A DNA stretch of 64,000 bases, taken from Martinezella lusitana (GTDB lineage: Bacteria; Pseudomonadota; Alphaproteobacteria; Rhizobiales; Rhizobiaceae). Below are positions 15,291 to 24,755 of the stretch, piece after piece. The stretch spans positions 62,001-126,000 of the forward strand of contig NZ_JAFEVL010000048.1 in assembly GCF_016901135.1 (NCBI RefSeq), read 5' to 3'. Numbering within the stretch: the first letter of the stretch is position 1; every line of letters begins with the position of its first letter. Both the position numbers and the translations under genes were made by a program. The notes below the pieces were generated by a model, which worked only from the letters and a program-made list of their open reading frames with translations, was not told the origin of the DNA and searched no databases.

Positions 15291-17135
15291 CTAGGCACGT
15301 TCCATGACGAAGCTGCCCGGTGCCTCCTCAAGCGCGTTCAGGGCTTTGCCGCCGGGTTGGCGGGCGGCTGTCATGCGATGGTCCTGGGATAGGATCCACG
15401 CATGCCAGTGCGTCCACCAGGAGCCGGGCGTCTCATTTGCTTCCTCCAGCCAATGCTCGTAATCGCCCTTCACCGTGCCGCCGGTCCAGAACTGGTATTT
15501 GTGCTTGTCCGGCGGGTTGACGACGCCGGCGATATGGCCGGACCCTGTCAGGACGAATTCCACCGGTCCGCCAAAGCATTGGCTGCCGGTGAAGACGGAC
15601 TTGGCGGGGGCAATATGATCTTCGCGCGTCGCCAGATTGTAGACCGGGATGCGCACGTCCTTCAGCGACAATGTCTTGCCGTCGAGCACCATCTTGCCCT
15701 GGCTCAGCGTATTGTTGAGATAGCAATTGCGCAGATAGAACGAGTGATTGGCGGCCGCCATTCGCGTGGAATCGGCGTTCCAGAACAGAAGATCGAAGGG
15801 CATGGGTTCCTGGCCCTTCAGGTAGCTGTTGACGAAGTAGGGCCAGATGAGCTCGGAGGCGCGAAGCATGTTGAAGGCCGCGGCCATCTTCGAGCCTTCC
15901 AGATAGCCTACTGCTTTCATCTGCTGTTCGAGCGATGCGATCTGCTCCTCGTCGACGAAAACCTTGAGATCGCCGGCAAAGGTGAAATCGACCTGCGTCG
16001 TCAGGAAGGTCACGGTGCGGATGCGCTTGTTCTTTTCCTTGGCGTGGAGGGCGAGCGTCGCGGCCAGCAGCGTGCCGCCAACGCAATAGCCAACGGCATT
16101 GACCTCCTGCTCGCCGGTCGCCTTCTCGATCGTATCAACCGCAAAATCGATGCCCTCGCGCGCATAGGAGGTCCAGTCCTTTGCCGCATGGCGCTGATCG
16201 GGGTTCACCCAGGAGATGACGAAGACGGTGTGCCCCTGTTCCACGCACCATTTTATGAAGGATTTCTGCGGGTTGAGATCGAGAATGTAGAATTTGTTGA
16301 TCCAGGGCGGGCAGATCAGCAAAGGCCGTTTCAGCACTTTTTCCGTTGCCGGTTCGTATTGGATGACCTGGCAGACATCGCTTTGCGCGATCACCTTGCC
16401 GGGTGTCAGCGCCATGTCCCGGCCGACGGCGAACTTCGTCATGTCAGTCTGTCGCAGCCGCAGTTCACCGTGGCCGAGGCTGATATCCTCGGCGAGCATC
16501 TTCATGCCGCGCACCAGGTTCTCGGCATTGGAGGCAACTGTTTCGCGATAGAGCTGCGGATTGGTCGCGATGAAATTGCTCGGCGAAAAGGCGGCTGTGA
16601 TCTGCTTCGTATAGAATACCGCCTTGTGGCGCGTGTGCTCGTCCAATCCTTCGGCCTCGCCGACCAGCTTCTCGGCCCAGCCGGCTGTCAGAAGATAGGT
16701 CTGCTTCAGAAAGTCGAAGAAGGGGTTCCTCTGCCAGTCTTCATCGGCGAAGCGCTTGTCCTTGACCGGCTCGGGTGCAGTGGGTGAATCGCCGCCGCCG
16801 AGGCGCTGCAGGGTTTGCGTCCACAGGCCGAAATAGCCCGTCAGCAGATGGGTCTGCGCCTCCAGCGTCCGGCGCGGATCGGAAAGCCAATATTCGCCGA
16901 CCTTGGATAGCGTCTTGACCATGTCGGTCATCGGATCGGCGCCAGTGTCTACCTTCTCGCCGCGTTCGCGCGGCGCAAGCCAGGCCGATGCCGCCTTGCC
17001 GAGATTTTCCAGCGCGCGGGCGAAGTTGACGGCCATCGCCTCGGGATCCCTGACAATGTAAGGCTCGACCGACTTCGGATCGAAGCCGGGAAAGCCGCCA
17101 TTTCCTTCATTTTTATCCCGCTTGCTGTCGGTCAC
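15291..17135 (-). CDS. phaC: Class I poly(3-hydroxyalkanoate) synthase
   Basis: Polymerises (R)-3-hydroxyacyl-CoA, mainly hydroxybutyryl-CoA, into storage granules. The 614-residue length fits class I. The lipase-like box GYCVGG holds nucleophile Cys351, and the Asp (TREDHIAP) and His (GSGHIAG) of the triad follow near the C-terminus. The PhaC N-terminal domain is present. A phasin gene at 39027 in the window fits the same pathway. The gene heads a minus-strand run with sfsA, map and radC and is divergent from a small lipoprotein gene. Confidence 0.95.
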   Translation of the reverse strand: MTDSKRDKNEGNGGFPGFDPKSVEPYIVRDPEAMAVNFARALENLGKAASAWLAPRERGEKVDTGADPMTDMVKTLSKVGEYWLSDPRRTLEAQTHLLTGYFGLWTQTLQRLGGGDSPTAPEPVKDKRFADEDWQRNPFFDFLKQTYLLTAGWAEKLVGEAEGLDEHTRHKAVFYTKQITAAFSPSNFIATNPQLYRETVASNAENLVRGMKMLAEDISLGHGELRLRQTDMTKFAVGRDMALTPGKVIAQSDVCQVIQYEPATEKVLKRPLLICPPWINKFYILDLNPQKSFIKWCVEQGHTVFVISWVNPDQRHAAKDWTSYAREGIDFAVDTIEKATGEQEVNAVGYCVGGTLLAATLALHAKEKNKRIRTVTFLTTQVDFTFAGDLKVFVDEEQIASLEQQMKAVGYLEGSKMAAAFNMLRASELIWPYFVNSYLKGQEPMPFDLLFWNADSTRMAAANHSFYLRNCYLNNTLSQGKMVLDGKTLSLKDVRIPVYNLATREDHIAPAKSVFTGSQCFGGPVEFVLTGSGHIAGVVNPPDKHKYQFWTGGTVKGDYEHWLEEANETPGSWWTHWHAWILSQDHRMTAARQPGGKALNALEEAPGSFVMERA

Positions 17136-17294
17136 GCATCATCCTCCCGGCGGCAGCTCTGTTCTGTTTTCCATTTGTACATCTTGCGGGAAAAGGAATA
17201 CAAGTCGAATGAAACGCAACCCTGCTCTTGCTTTGCTGCTGCGACAAATTTAACAGTCGCAACCCAAGGCAAGGAATTGGGCAGGAAGACAATT

Positions 17295-17756
17295 ATGGGC
17301 GGCGGCATGGTGGCAAGACTGAACCGGTATTCCGTACTCTGCGGCGTGATGTGCGGCATTTTCGCATTGACGCTCGCGGGCTGCTCGACCCCAGAGGAAA
17401 AAGCGGCCTTCGCCAAGCGCAAGCAGCCGCCGCAGGCGGTCATCGTCAAGTCCGCCAGCGGCAGCCCGGTCGATGAAGGCAGCACGCAGCAGCATTACAA
17501 GGATGGCTATCCATCCTTCAACGCGCCGCCGACAGCCGCGAATGTGCAGATCAACGACCAGCAGGCGGGTGATTTGGTCAAGCAGCTAACCGCTCTCGGA
17601 TCACAGCGCAAGGCCGGCACGATTTCCGAGGCCGAATATCAGAAGCGCGTGGCCGACATGCGCAAGCTTGCCGCCGAACACGGCCAGGATACGCTCTCGG
17701 AAATTCAGCAGCAGAGCGCTCAGCCCAGCCAGACGCCGGCGCAGACACAGAATTAG
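17295..17756 (+). CDS. Small lipoprotein with SHOCT-like C-terminal region
   Basis: A 153-residue predicted lipoprotein. Positive residues, a hydrophobic stretch and the lipobox LAGC (Cys30) form the signal. The mature part has a Pro/Lys-rich linker, then a helical segment (LVKQLTALGSQRKAGTISEAEY) resembling a SHOCT motif, and a Gln/Pro-rich tail. Function unknown. The ATG at 17295 is chosen because AGGAAG lies just before it; ATG 17307 is possible. The open frame upstream to 17175 lacks signal-peptide logic. Confidence 0.75.
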   Translation: MGGGMVARLNRYSVLCGVMCGIFALTLAGCSTPEEKAAFAKRKQPPQAVIVKSASGSPVDEGSTQQHYKDGYPSFNAPPTAANVQINDQQAGDLVKQLTALGSQRKAGTISEAEYQKRVADMRKLAAEHGQDTLSEIQQQSAQPSQTPAQTQN

Positions 17757-17980
17757 CCTTGCGTTTCAGGCGATTTGGACGCAAAGCGTTCGGATGGGCC
17801 GAATTTGGATGTGTCTTTATCGGTTAAGTGTGCTTTGCGCGCGCGACCGCCCAAGATTCACCTTATCTTTCGAGTCAGCATAGTTGCGGCGCCGCGATTC
17901 CGGAGTTCGTATCGCGGCTCACCGGGAGATAGACGAACTTCATTGCGGTTTTGAGGGCCGCATGTCCCATGGGGAAAGAA

Positions 17981-19198
17981 ATGGAAGAGTTTCATAAAGT
18001 CCGGCGTTTGCCGCCCTACGTTTTCGAACAGGTCAACCGTTTGAAGGCAAGCGCGCGAGCGGGCGGGGCGGACATTATCGACCTCGGCATGGGCAATCCC
18101 GACCTTCCGACCCCGAAGGCGATCGTCGACAAGCTGTGCGAAGTGGTGCAGGACCCGCGCACGCATCGCTATTCCTCCTCCAAGGGCATCCCCGGCCTGC
18201 GCCGGGCGCAGGCGGCCTATTATGCCCGTCGTTTCGGCGTCAAGCTCAACCCGGATACGCAGGTGGTCGCCACCCTCGGCTCCAAGGAAGGCTTCGCCAA
18301 CATGGCGCAGGCGATCACGGCGCCGGGCGACGTCATCCTCTGCCCGAACCCGACCTATCCGATCCATGCCTTCGGCTTCCTGATGGCCGGCGGCGTCATC
18401 CGTTCGATGTCGGTCGAGCCGGACGACAGTTTCTTTCCGCCGCTGGAACGGGCCGTGCGTCATTCGATCCCGAAGCCGCTGGCCCTGATCCTGAACTATC
18501 CGTCGAACCCGACGGCCTATGTCGCGACGCTGGATTTCTACAAGGAAGTCATCGCCTTTGCGAAGAAGCACGACATCATCGTGCTGTCGGACCTCGCTTA
18601 TTCGGAAATCTACTTCAACGATGCACCGCCGCCGTCGGTGCTCGAAGTTCCCGGTGCGATGGATGTGACCGTCGAGTTCACCTCGATGTCGAAGACCTTC
18701 TCCATGCCCGGCTGGCGCATGGGTTTTGCCGTCGGCAACGAGCGGCTGATCGCGGCATTGACGCGCGTGAAGTCCTATCTAGACTACGGTGCCTTCACGC
18801 CGATCCAGGTGGCAGCGACGCATGCGCTCAACGGCGACGGTTCCGACATCGCCGAAGTGCGCAGCATCTACAAGCGCCGCCGCGACGTCCTGGTCGACAG
18901 CTTCGGCAAGGCCGGCTTCGAGATACCGCCGCCGGAAGCGACCATGTTTGCCTGGGCGAAGATCCCGGAGAAGTTCCGTCATCTCGGCTCGCTGGAGTTT
19001 TCCAAGCTTCTGGTCGAGAAGGCCGACATCGCAGTCGCCCCCGGCATCGGCTTCGGTGAGCAGGGCGACGATTATGTCCGCATCGCGCTCGTCGAAAACG
19101 AGCATCGCATCCGACAGGCAGCGCGCAATCTGAAGCGCTTCCTCTCCACGGCGGATGAGACGATGCACAATGTGATTTCGCTGAACGCCCATCGTTAG
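17981..19198 (+). CDS. PLP-dependent class I/II aminotransferase (AlaC / LL-diaminopimelate aminotransferase-like)
   Basis: A 405-residue fold-type I aminotransferase. It shows LGMGNPDLPTP near the N-terminus, the NYPSNPTA substrate/cofactor motif, DLAYSEIYF and the PLP lysine in SMSKTFSMPGWRMGF (Lys238). Homologues are annotated as LL-diaminopimelate aminotransferase or as glutamate-pyruvate aminotransferase AlaC. Its position 61 bases upstream of hom is consistent with aspartate-family amino-acid metabolism but does not settle the substrate. The ATG at 17981 follows GGGGAAAG; in-frame ATGs at 17951 and 17969 are alternatives. Confidence 0.9.
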   Translation: MEEFHKVRRLPPYVFEQVNRLKASARAGGADIIDLGMGNPDLPTPKAIVDKLCEVVQDPRTHRYSSSKGIPGLRRAQAAYYARRFGVKLNPDTQVVATLGSKEGFANMAQAITAPGDVILCPNPTYPIHAFGFLMAGGVIRSMSVEPDDSFFPPLERAVRHSIPKPLALILNYPSNPTAYVATLDFYKEVIAFAKKHDIIVLSDLAYSEIYFNDAPPPSVLEVPGAMDVTVEFTSMSKTFSMPGWRMGFAVGNERLIAALTRVKSYLDYGAFTPIQVAATHALNGDGSDIAEVRSIYKRRRDVLVDSFGKAGFEIPPPEATMFAWAKIPEKFRHLGSLEFSKLLVEKADIAVAPGIGFGEQGDDYVRIALVENEHRIRQAARNLKRFLSTADETMHNVISLNAHR

Positions 19199-19259
19199 TA
19201 ATGTTACACGACAGCCGTTCCCGCGGCTGCCGTCCCAAGATACTGATCAGGAATTTTCC

Positions 19260-20579
19260 ATGGCAGATGCCCTCAAAATCGGCATTGCGGGCTTGGGCAC
19301 CGTTGGTGCCTCGCTCGTCCGCATCATCCAGAGCCGCGCCAACGAGCTTGCCGTCACCTGCGGCCGTCCCGTCAAGATCGTCGCCGTCACCGCGCGCGAT
19401 CGCACGAAGGATCGCGGCATCGACCTGACCGATATCGAATGGTTCGGCGGTCCGGTCGATCTGGCTCAGAAGGCCGATATCGATGTGTTCGTCGAGCTGA
19501 TCGGCGGCTCCGAGGGTGCCGCCAATGCGGCCGTGCGGGCCGCTCTTGCTCGCGGCCTGCATGTCGTTACCGCCAACAAGGCGCTCCTTGCCTATCACGG
19601 CGTCGAACTGGCTGAGATCGCCGAGGAGAAGGGCGCCCTGCTCAACTTCGAAGCGGCCGTCGCCGGTGGCATTCCAGTCATCAAGGCCCTGCGTGAATCC
19701 CTGACGGGCAATACGATCTCGCGCGTCTACGGGATCATGAACGGCACCTGCAATTACATCCTGACCCGGATGGAAAAGGAAGGCCTGTCCTTTGCAGATT
19801 GCCTCAAGGAAGCACAGCGTCTCGGTTATGCCGAAGCCGATCCGGCCTTCGATATCGAAGGCAATGATACGGCGCACAAGCTCGCCATCCTGACGACGCT
19901 CGCCTTCGGCAACCGCATCGCGGCCGATGATATCTATCTCGAGGGGATCACCAATGTCTCCATCGAGGACATCCGTGCCGCCGCCGATCTCGGCTATCGC
20001 ATCAAGCTGCTCGGTGTTGCCCAGCGCACCGACAGCGGTATCGAACAGCGCGTGCATCCGACCATGGTGCCGCTCGATTCGGTCATCGCCCAGGTCGATG
20101 GCGTCACCAATGCCGTGGCGATCGAATCCGATATTCTCGGCGAATTGCTGATGGTCGGCCCGGGCGCCGGCGGCAACGCCACGGCCTCGTCCGTGCTGGG
20201 CGACATCGCCGATATCGCCAAGAGCCGGCCGGGCGAACAGCGCGTGCCAGTGCTCGGTCACCCGGCCAAGGCGCTCGAGCCCTATCGCAAGGCGCAGATG
20301 CGAAGCCACGAAGGCGGCTATTTCATCCGGCTGACGGTTCTCGACCGCACCGGCGTCTTCGCAAGCGTCGCGACCCGCATGGCGGAGAACCACATTTCGC
20401 TCGAATCGATCGTGCAGCGGTCGACGCAGCACCTGTCTCCCTCGGCACACCAGACGATCATTCTCGTCACCCATGCGACCACTGAGGATTCGGTGCGCAA
20501 GGCGGTTGCGGCGATCAAGACCGAAGGCTACCTCGTCGGCGAACCGCAGGTCATCCGTATCGAACGGCCGAAAGAATAG
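19260..20579 (+). CDS. hom: Homoserine dehydrogenase
   Basis: Reduces aspartate semialdehyde to homoserine, the branch point to threonine and methionine. The 439-residue monofunctional enzyme has the NAD(P) motif GLGTVGASLV near residue 10, the TANKALLA motif, the catalytic-domain block GIMNGTCNYILTRM, and a C-terminal ACT domain (about 350-430: RLTVLDRTGVFASVATRM). The ACT domain usually gives feedback inhibition by threonine. It lies between the aminotransferase and recJ. Confidence 0.95.
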   Translation: MADALKIGIAGLGTVGASLVRIIQSRANELAVTCGRPVKIVAVTARDRTKDRGIDLTDIEWFGGPVDLAQKADIDVFVELIGGSEGAANAAVRAALARGLHVVTANKALLAYHGVELAEIAEEKGALLNFEAAVAGGIPVIKALRESLTGNTISRVYGIMNGTCNYILTRMEKEGLSFADCLKEAQRLGYAEADPAFDIEGNDTAHKLAILTTLAFGNRIAADDIYLEGITNVSIEDIRAAADLGYRIKLLGVAQRTDSGIEQRVHPTMVPLDSVIAQVDGVTNAVAIESDILGELLMVGPGAGGNATASSVLGDIADIAKSRPGEQRVPVLGHPAKALEPYRKAQMRSHEGGYFIRLTVLDRTGVFASVATRMAENHISLESIVQRSTQHLSPSAHQTIILVTHATTEDSVRKAVAAIKTEGYLVGEPQVIRIERPKE

Positions 20580-20634
20580 GCTGACGCGACGGCGCGTCTC
20601 GAAGGAGCGTTGCCGCCTGCAAATTTTGGGAGAG

Positions 20635-22440
20635 ATGGTGGAGCAACCGGTTGATCCAGTTCAACGGGCCTTTCTGGGCGTGGAGCGCTCGGTTTCCGGC
20701 AATCGCTGGGTTTCCCGGCTCGACCAGGCCGGTCAGAACAGGGCGCTGGCCATCGCGCAGGTGCATGGCCTGCCGGAGCTGATCGCCCGCGTGCTTGCCG
20801 GCCGTGGCGTCGGTATCGACGAGGCCATGGCCTTCCTCGACCCGACGATCCGTACCCTGATGCCGGATCCGTATCTGCTGACCGACTGCGAAAAAGCGGC
20901 TCAGCGCCTCCTGCATGCGATCAAGGCGGGCGAGACCGTCGCGATCTTCGGAGACTATGATGTCGATGGCGCCGCCTCGTCAGCGCTGCTCTATCGCTTT
21001 CTGACCCATTTCGGCGTGCCTGCCAGCATCTACATCCCCGATCGCATCTTCGAAGGCTACGGCCCCAATCCCAACGCCATCAATCAACTCATCGACAACG
21101 GCGCGACGCTGATCGCGACAGTCGATTGCGGCTCCACCAGTTTTGATGCGCTGGAGGCGGCAAGCGCGCGCAATATCGATGTCGTCGTCATCGATCACCA
21201 CCAGGTCGCGCACGAATTGCCGCCATGCCATGCGCTGGTCAATCCGAACCGTGAGGATGATCTGTCCGGGCAGGGGCACCTCTGCGCTGCCGGCGTCGTC
21301 TTCCTGGTTCTGGTTGCTGCCTTGCGTCAGCTGCGTGAAGCAGGCGATTCCCGGGTTCGTTCCGTGGATCTGCTCGCCTGGCTCGATATCGTCGCGCTGG
21401 CGACGGTCTGCGATGTCGTGCCGCTGAAGGGCCTCAACCGCGCCTATGTCGTCAAGGGCCTGATCGCTGCCCGTCATCAGGGCAATCCCGGGCTTGCCGC
21501 TCTGTTTCGCAAGGCAGGGCTTGGTGGCCCGGTGACGCCCTATCATTTCGGCTTCCTGATCGGCCCGCGCATCAATGCCGGCGGCCGCATCGGTGACGCA
21601 GCACTCGGCGCACGTTTGCTGACGCTTGACGATACCGCAGAAGCCGAGACGATCGCCGCCAAGCTCGACGAGCTCAACCGCGAACGGCAGGCCATGGAGG
21701 CCGCCATGCTGCAGGAGGCGGAGGGCGAAACCCTGGCGGAATACGGCAATGGTGACGGCGCTTCCGTCATCATCACGGCGCGGGAGAACTGGCACCCGGG
21801 AATCGTCGGTCTAATCGCGTCGCGCCTGAAGGACAAGTTTCGCCGGCCTGCCTTCGCGATTGCCTTTGATTCGTCCGGCAAGGGCACCGGTTCCGGCCGG
21901 TCGATCAACGGCTTCGACATGGGTCGCATGGTCCGCGCCGCCGTCGACGCCGGCCTGCTGGTCAAGGGCGGTGGCCATGCGATGGCAGCCGGCTTGACGG
22001 TGGAGCGTAGCAATCTGGGAAAACTGCGCGCCTTCTTCACCGAGAAGGCGGAAAAGCAGGTTGCCGGGCTGGTGGCCAACGAAACGCTGAAGATCGACGG
22101 CGCGCTCGGCGCAAGCGGTGCGACCGTGGACCTGATAGACAGGCTCGAAACCGCCGGTCCTTACGGCTCTGGCCATCCGCAGCCCGTCTTTGCCCTGCCG
22201 AGCCACCGGCTGCGCGATTCGCGCCTTGTCGGCCAATCGCATATCAAGGTCACGCTGGAAGCGCAGGATGGCGGCCGGGTGGAGGGCATAGCCTTTCGCG
22301 CGGCAGAGACGCCTCTAGGCGAGTTGCTGCTGTCTTCCCGTGGCGCGCAGATCCATGTTGCCGGCACGCTCGGCGCCGATCATTGGCAAGGGAGCCGGCG
22401 CGTGCAGCTTCGCGTCACAGACGCGGCCAAGGCACCCTGA
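20635..22440 (+). CDS. recJ: Single-stranded-DNA-specific exonuclease RecJ
   Basis: A 5'-3' single-strand exonuclease of DNA repair and recombination. The 601-residue protein has the DHH-family phosphoesterase motifs FGDYDVDGAASS, ATVDCG and VIDHHQ, the DHHA1 domain with GRSINGFDMG and KGGGHAMAAG, and the C-terminal OB fold. The ATG at 20635 is preceded by TTGGGAGAG; the frame is open upstream into hom but that part is an out-of-frame reading of hom. Confidence 0.94.
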   Translation: MVEQPVDPVQRAFLGVERSVSGNRWVSRLDQAGQNRALAIAQVHGLPELIARVLAGRGVGIDEAMAFLDPTIRTLMPDPYLLTDCEKAAQRLLHAIKAGETVAIFGDYDVDGAASSALLYRFLTHFGVPASIYIPDRIFEGYGPNPNAINQLIDNGATLIATVDCGSTSFDALEAASARNIDVVVIDHHQVAHELPPCHALVNPNREDDLSGQGHLCAAGVVFLVLVAALRQLREAGDSRVRSVDLLAWLDIVALATVCDVVPLKGLNRAYVVKGLIAARHQGNPGLAALFRKAGLGGPVTPYHFGFLIGPRINAGGRIGDAALGARLLTLDDTAEAETIAAKLDELNRERQAMEAAMLQEAEGETLAEYGNGDGASVIITARENWHPGIVGLIASRLKDKFRRPAFAIAFDSSGKGTGSGRSINGFDMGRMVRAAVDAGLLVKGGGHAMAAGLTVERSNLGKLRAFFTEKAEKQVAGLVANETLKIDGALGASGATVDLIDRLETAGPYGSGHPQPVFALPSHRLRDSRLVGQSHIKVTLEAQDGGRVEGIAFRAAETPLGELLLSSRGAQIHVAGTLGADHWQGSRRVQLRVTDAAKAP

Positions 22441-22518
22441 TCAATGGAAGAGATCGCGTTGGCGGGGAACGCCAGCGAAAATAGCGACATAAATTCAAAG
22501 ATTTCGGGGGAGAGACAG

Positions 22519-22593
22519 TGGCACGCCCTAGGGGAGTCGAACCCCTCTTTACAGAATGAAAATCTGTCGTCCTAACCGATAGACGAAGGGCGC
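22519..22593 (-). tRNA. tRNA-Glu (anticodon TTC)
   Basis: A 75-base tRNA on the minus strand, acceptor stem GCGCCCT/AGGGCGT, anticodon loop TTTTCAT in stem ACAGA/TCTGT, T-loop GTTCGACTC, encoded CCA. First of three neighbouring tRNA-Glu genes. Confidence 0.95.
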
Positions 22594-22712
22594 GTGCTGT
22601 GGCGCCCTTATAGTCAGCACCTTTTGTTCCCGCAAGCGGAAAATCGAGAAAAATCCACGACTAGACGCAGATTTTTCGAGGCGATTGTGGAAAACGTCGG
22701 GACATCGCGATC

Positions 22713-22787
22713 TGGTACGCCCTAGGGGAGTCGAACCCCTCTTTACAGAATGAGAATCTGTCGTCCTAACCGATAGACGAAGGGCGC
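22713..22787 (-). tRNA. tRNA-Glu (anticodon CTC)
   Basis: Nearly identical to the flanking copies. The anticodon loop is TTCTCAT, giving anticodon CTC for GAG, and the discriminator base is A rather than G. Encoded CCA end. Confidence 0.94.
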
Positions 22788-22871
22788 AGGCCATGTGAGC
22801 TACATAGGAATAGCGCATTGCGTCCGCAAGCGGAAGCTCGATTAACTCATTGCTGGTCGGGAGAACAACAG

Positions 22872-22946
22872 TGGCACGCCCTAGGGGAGTCGAACCCCTC
22901 TTTACAGAATGAAAATCTGTCGTCCTAACCGATAGACGAAGGGCGC
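22872..22946 (-). tRNA. tRNA-Glu (anticodon TTC), second copy
   Basis: Same 75-base sequence as the 22519-22593 gene, with near-identical immediate flanks on both sides. Anticodon loop TTTTCAT, encoded CCA end. The spacers of 119 and 84 bases between the three genes are not coding. Confidence 0.95.
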
Positions 22947-23115
22947 GTGCTGTTGTGTGGCGCGCTTATAGCGGGGTGATTTCATTCCCGCAAGCGGCAA
23001 TTTTGCTTTTTTGTGGAAAAAATGACAGATGAGTGAAACCGCCGCCGTGCTCGAATAAGCGAGATTTAACAGGATGTTACCGGCGGTAGCCGAGGTTGCC
23101 TGGAAACGGCCGCCT

Positions 23116-23913
23116 TTACTGGCCGCTTCCGTTTTGTATCGGCTGCACCATCAGTTTGCCGTCCTTGCCCTGGTTCTTCGATGCAATGAAGTTCGCCAGC
23201 ATCGCTGCTTCCTTGCTGTCCAGCTTGCGAATGTTGGAGCCGGGTAGGGGCATGATTTTCGAAGGCGTCGCATCGGCCGTCGGCTTCATGGGGTTCGGAG
23301 AAGTGGAGGCGGCGGCATTGCGGATGACGGGCGGAGGCAGAATGGCCTCCGAGGTCCTGTCGGTCGGCGCGCCCATGTTGCCCGCTTGCGGCGCAATGGT
23401 CTGCACAGCGCTCGGCGGCATGCTGTAGACGCTGCGCATCATCGGCGTGATTCCTTGGCCGCCTGCGCCAGGCTGGGTCGTTGCCAAGGTCCCGTCTGGA
23501 TTGACGGCGATCGGCGGCGGGGTCGAATAGATGCTGCTCCTGTTCGCATTGACGGCGGTCGGTTGCGTGACCAGGCCGGCAATGCTTGCGGGCGCATCCG
23601 AAGGCGTGGGCGTTGGTGCAGCGGGGTAGAGGGCCTGGTTCTGTTCGGCGATCACCTGCTGCCGCGTGCCGCTGACGCTGTGGACCAGCGGGTCGCGATA
23701 GGCGACATCGCCCTTCTGCCGTCGCGCTTCAGCCTTGCTGTTCAAGGTGGCTGCGAGCTGTTCAGCCGTTGTCGGCGGCTGCGGAGCGGCCTCCGATGTC
23801 TCTTTCGGCTTCGTATCGGTGGTCGCGCAGCCGGCAATCATCACAAATGACATGACGACCGCAATAGTGCTTGCTAGCTTCTTCCCGCCGTATAAAATCT
23901 GTTGATCGCACAA
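23116..23913 (-). CDS. Pro/Ala-rich lipoprotein of unknown function
   Basis: About 265 residues. A hydrophobic signal (KKLASTIAVVMSFVMIAGC) ends in the lipobox IAGC, followed by a long low-complexity Pro/Thr/Ala-rich region and a more ordered C-terminus (KLDSKEAAMLANFIASKNQG). No domain is recognised. The start is unsure: a TTG at 23913 behind GGGGAACG gives a complete lipoprotein signal, whereas the ATG at about 23845 would leave only nine residues before the cysteine. A much longer open frame to 24318 overlaps gloA and is rejected. Confidence 0.65.
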   Translation of the reverse strand: MCDQQILYGGKKLASTIAVVMSFVMIAGCATTDTKPKETSEAAPQPPTTAEQLAATLNSKAEARRQKGDVAYRDPLVHSVSGTRQQVIAEQNQALYPAAPTPTPSDAPASIAGLVTQPTAVNANRSSIYSTPPPIAVNPDGTLATTQPGAGGQGITPMMRSVYSMPPSAVQTIAPQAGNMGAPTDRTSEAILPPPVIRNAAASTSPNPMKPTADATPSKIMPLPGSNIRKLDSKEAAMLANFIASKNQGKDGKLMVQPIQNGSGQ

Positions 23914-24118
23914 AGGACGTTCCCCGCAAAAAAGGTTTGCATCGGAACGGCCTCCTGCGAGGGACGACGATATCGCACGCGCTGACTGAGAACGATGGCG
24001 GCGCGATATCCGATGCATGATGCTTCGAGTCGTCCAAGCATGCCGGAGGATGGGCATGGGCGGCAAGCGCGAAACGGATGGCTCCGCGCGTGCCGTAAGC
24101 CTCGCGAAAGCTTGCGCC

Positions 24119-24559
24119 TTACCAGGAGCCGGTGTTGGGCAACGAAGCCCATGGCTCGGACGAGGGAAGATTGGCGCCCTTCTGCAGGATCTCGATGGAT
24201 ATGCCGTCCGGAGAACGCACGAACGCCATGTGGCCGTCACGCGGTGGCCGGTTGATCGTGATGCCGCTGTCCATGAGCTTCTGGCAGGTCGCGTAGATAT
24301 CGTCGACCTCATAGGCAAGGTGGCCGAAGTTGCGTCCTCCGGTATATTCCTCCGGATCCCAGTTGTAGGTCAGTTCCAGGCTGGGGGCGCCGTTGCTCCG
24401 GGATGATTCGGCATCCTCGCCGGCAGCAAGGAATACGAGTGTGTAGCGACCCTTCTCGTTCTCATAACGGCGGGTTTCGGTGAGGCCGAACAGGGTGCTA
24501 TAAAAATGCAGCGAGGCGTCCAGATCGGTCACGCGGACCATTGTGTGGAGATAACGCAT
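24119..24559 (-). CDS. gloA: Lactoylglutathione lyase (glyoxalase I)
   Basis: Isomerises the methylglyoxal-glutathione hemithioacetal to lactoylglutathione. The 146-residue protein is a two-module glyoxalase fold with all four metal ligands in place: His5, Glu62, His80 and Glu123. The family motifs SLELTYNW and FGHLAYEVDD are present. The C-terminal end is slightly longer than in E. coli. No obvious operon partner. Confidence 0.94.
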   Translation of the reverse strand: MRYLHTMVRVTDLDASLHFYSTLFGLTETRRYENEKGRYTLVFLAAGEDAESSRSNGAPSLELTYNWDPEEYTGGRNFGHLAYEVDDIYATCQKLMDSGITINRPPRDGHMAFVRSPDGISIEILQKGANLPSSEPWASLPNTGSW

Positions 24560-24755
24560 TCTATTTCCTCTCTTAATGTTGGGCTGGGCCGATCTTGGAT
24601 CGCGACACCAGCTTCGCGCAAGTCTTTGCGGGATAATCTAAGGGTGGGAATAAAGAAAACTAGGACTTGCGCTTTTCCGTTACCAAGATGTTAATCTTGA
24701 TATCAGGGAATCAGTTAACCGTAACAGTGTGACGCGTAATCGAGGGCTGGCTAGG

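Noticed and set aside
15402..16787. A 461-residue plus-strand frame opposite phaC
   Set aside because: Antisense shadow; phaC has catalytic motifs in the correct order.
18828..20474. A 548-residue minus-strand frame opposite the aminotransferase and hom
   Set aside because: Spans two well-supported plus-strand genes and has no domain of its own.
23914..24318. N-terminal extension of the Pro/Ala-rich lipoprotein
   Set aside because: It would overlap gloA on the same strand in another frame and place the signal peptide in the middle of the protein.
24684..24699. Palindrome CAAGAT-GTTA-ATCTTG before the cold-shock gene
   Set aside because: Only 6-bp arms in an AT-rich stretch; too weak alone to call an operator or thermosensor.
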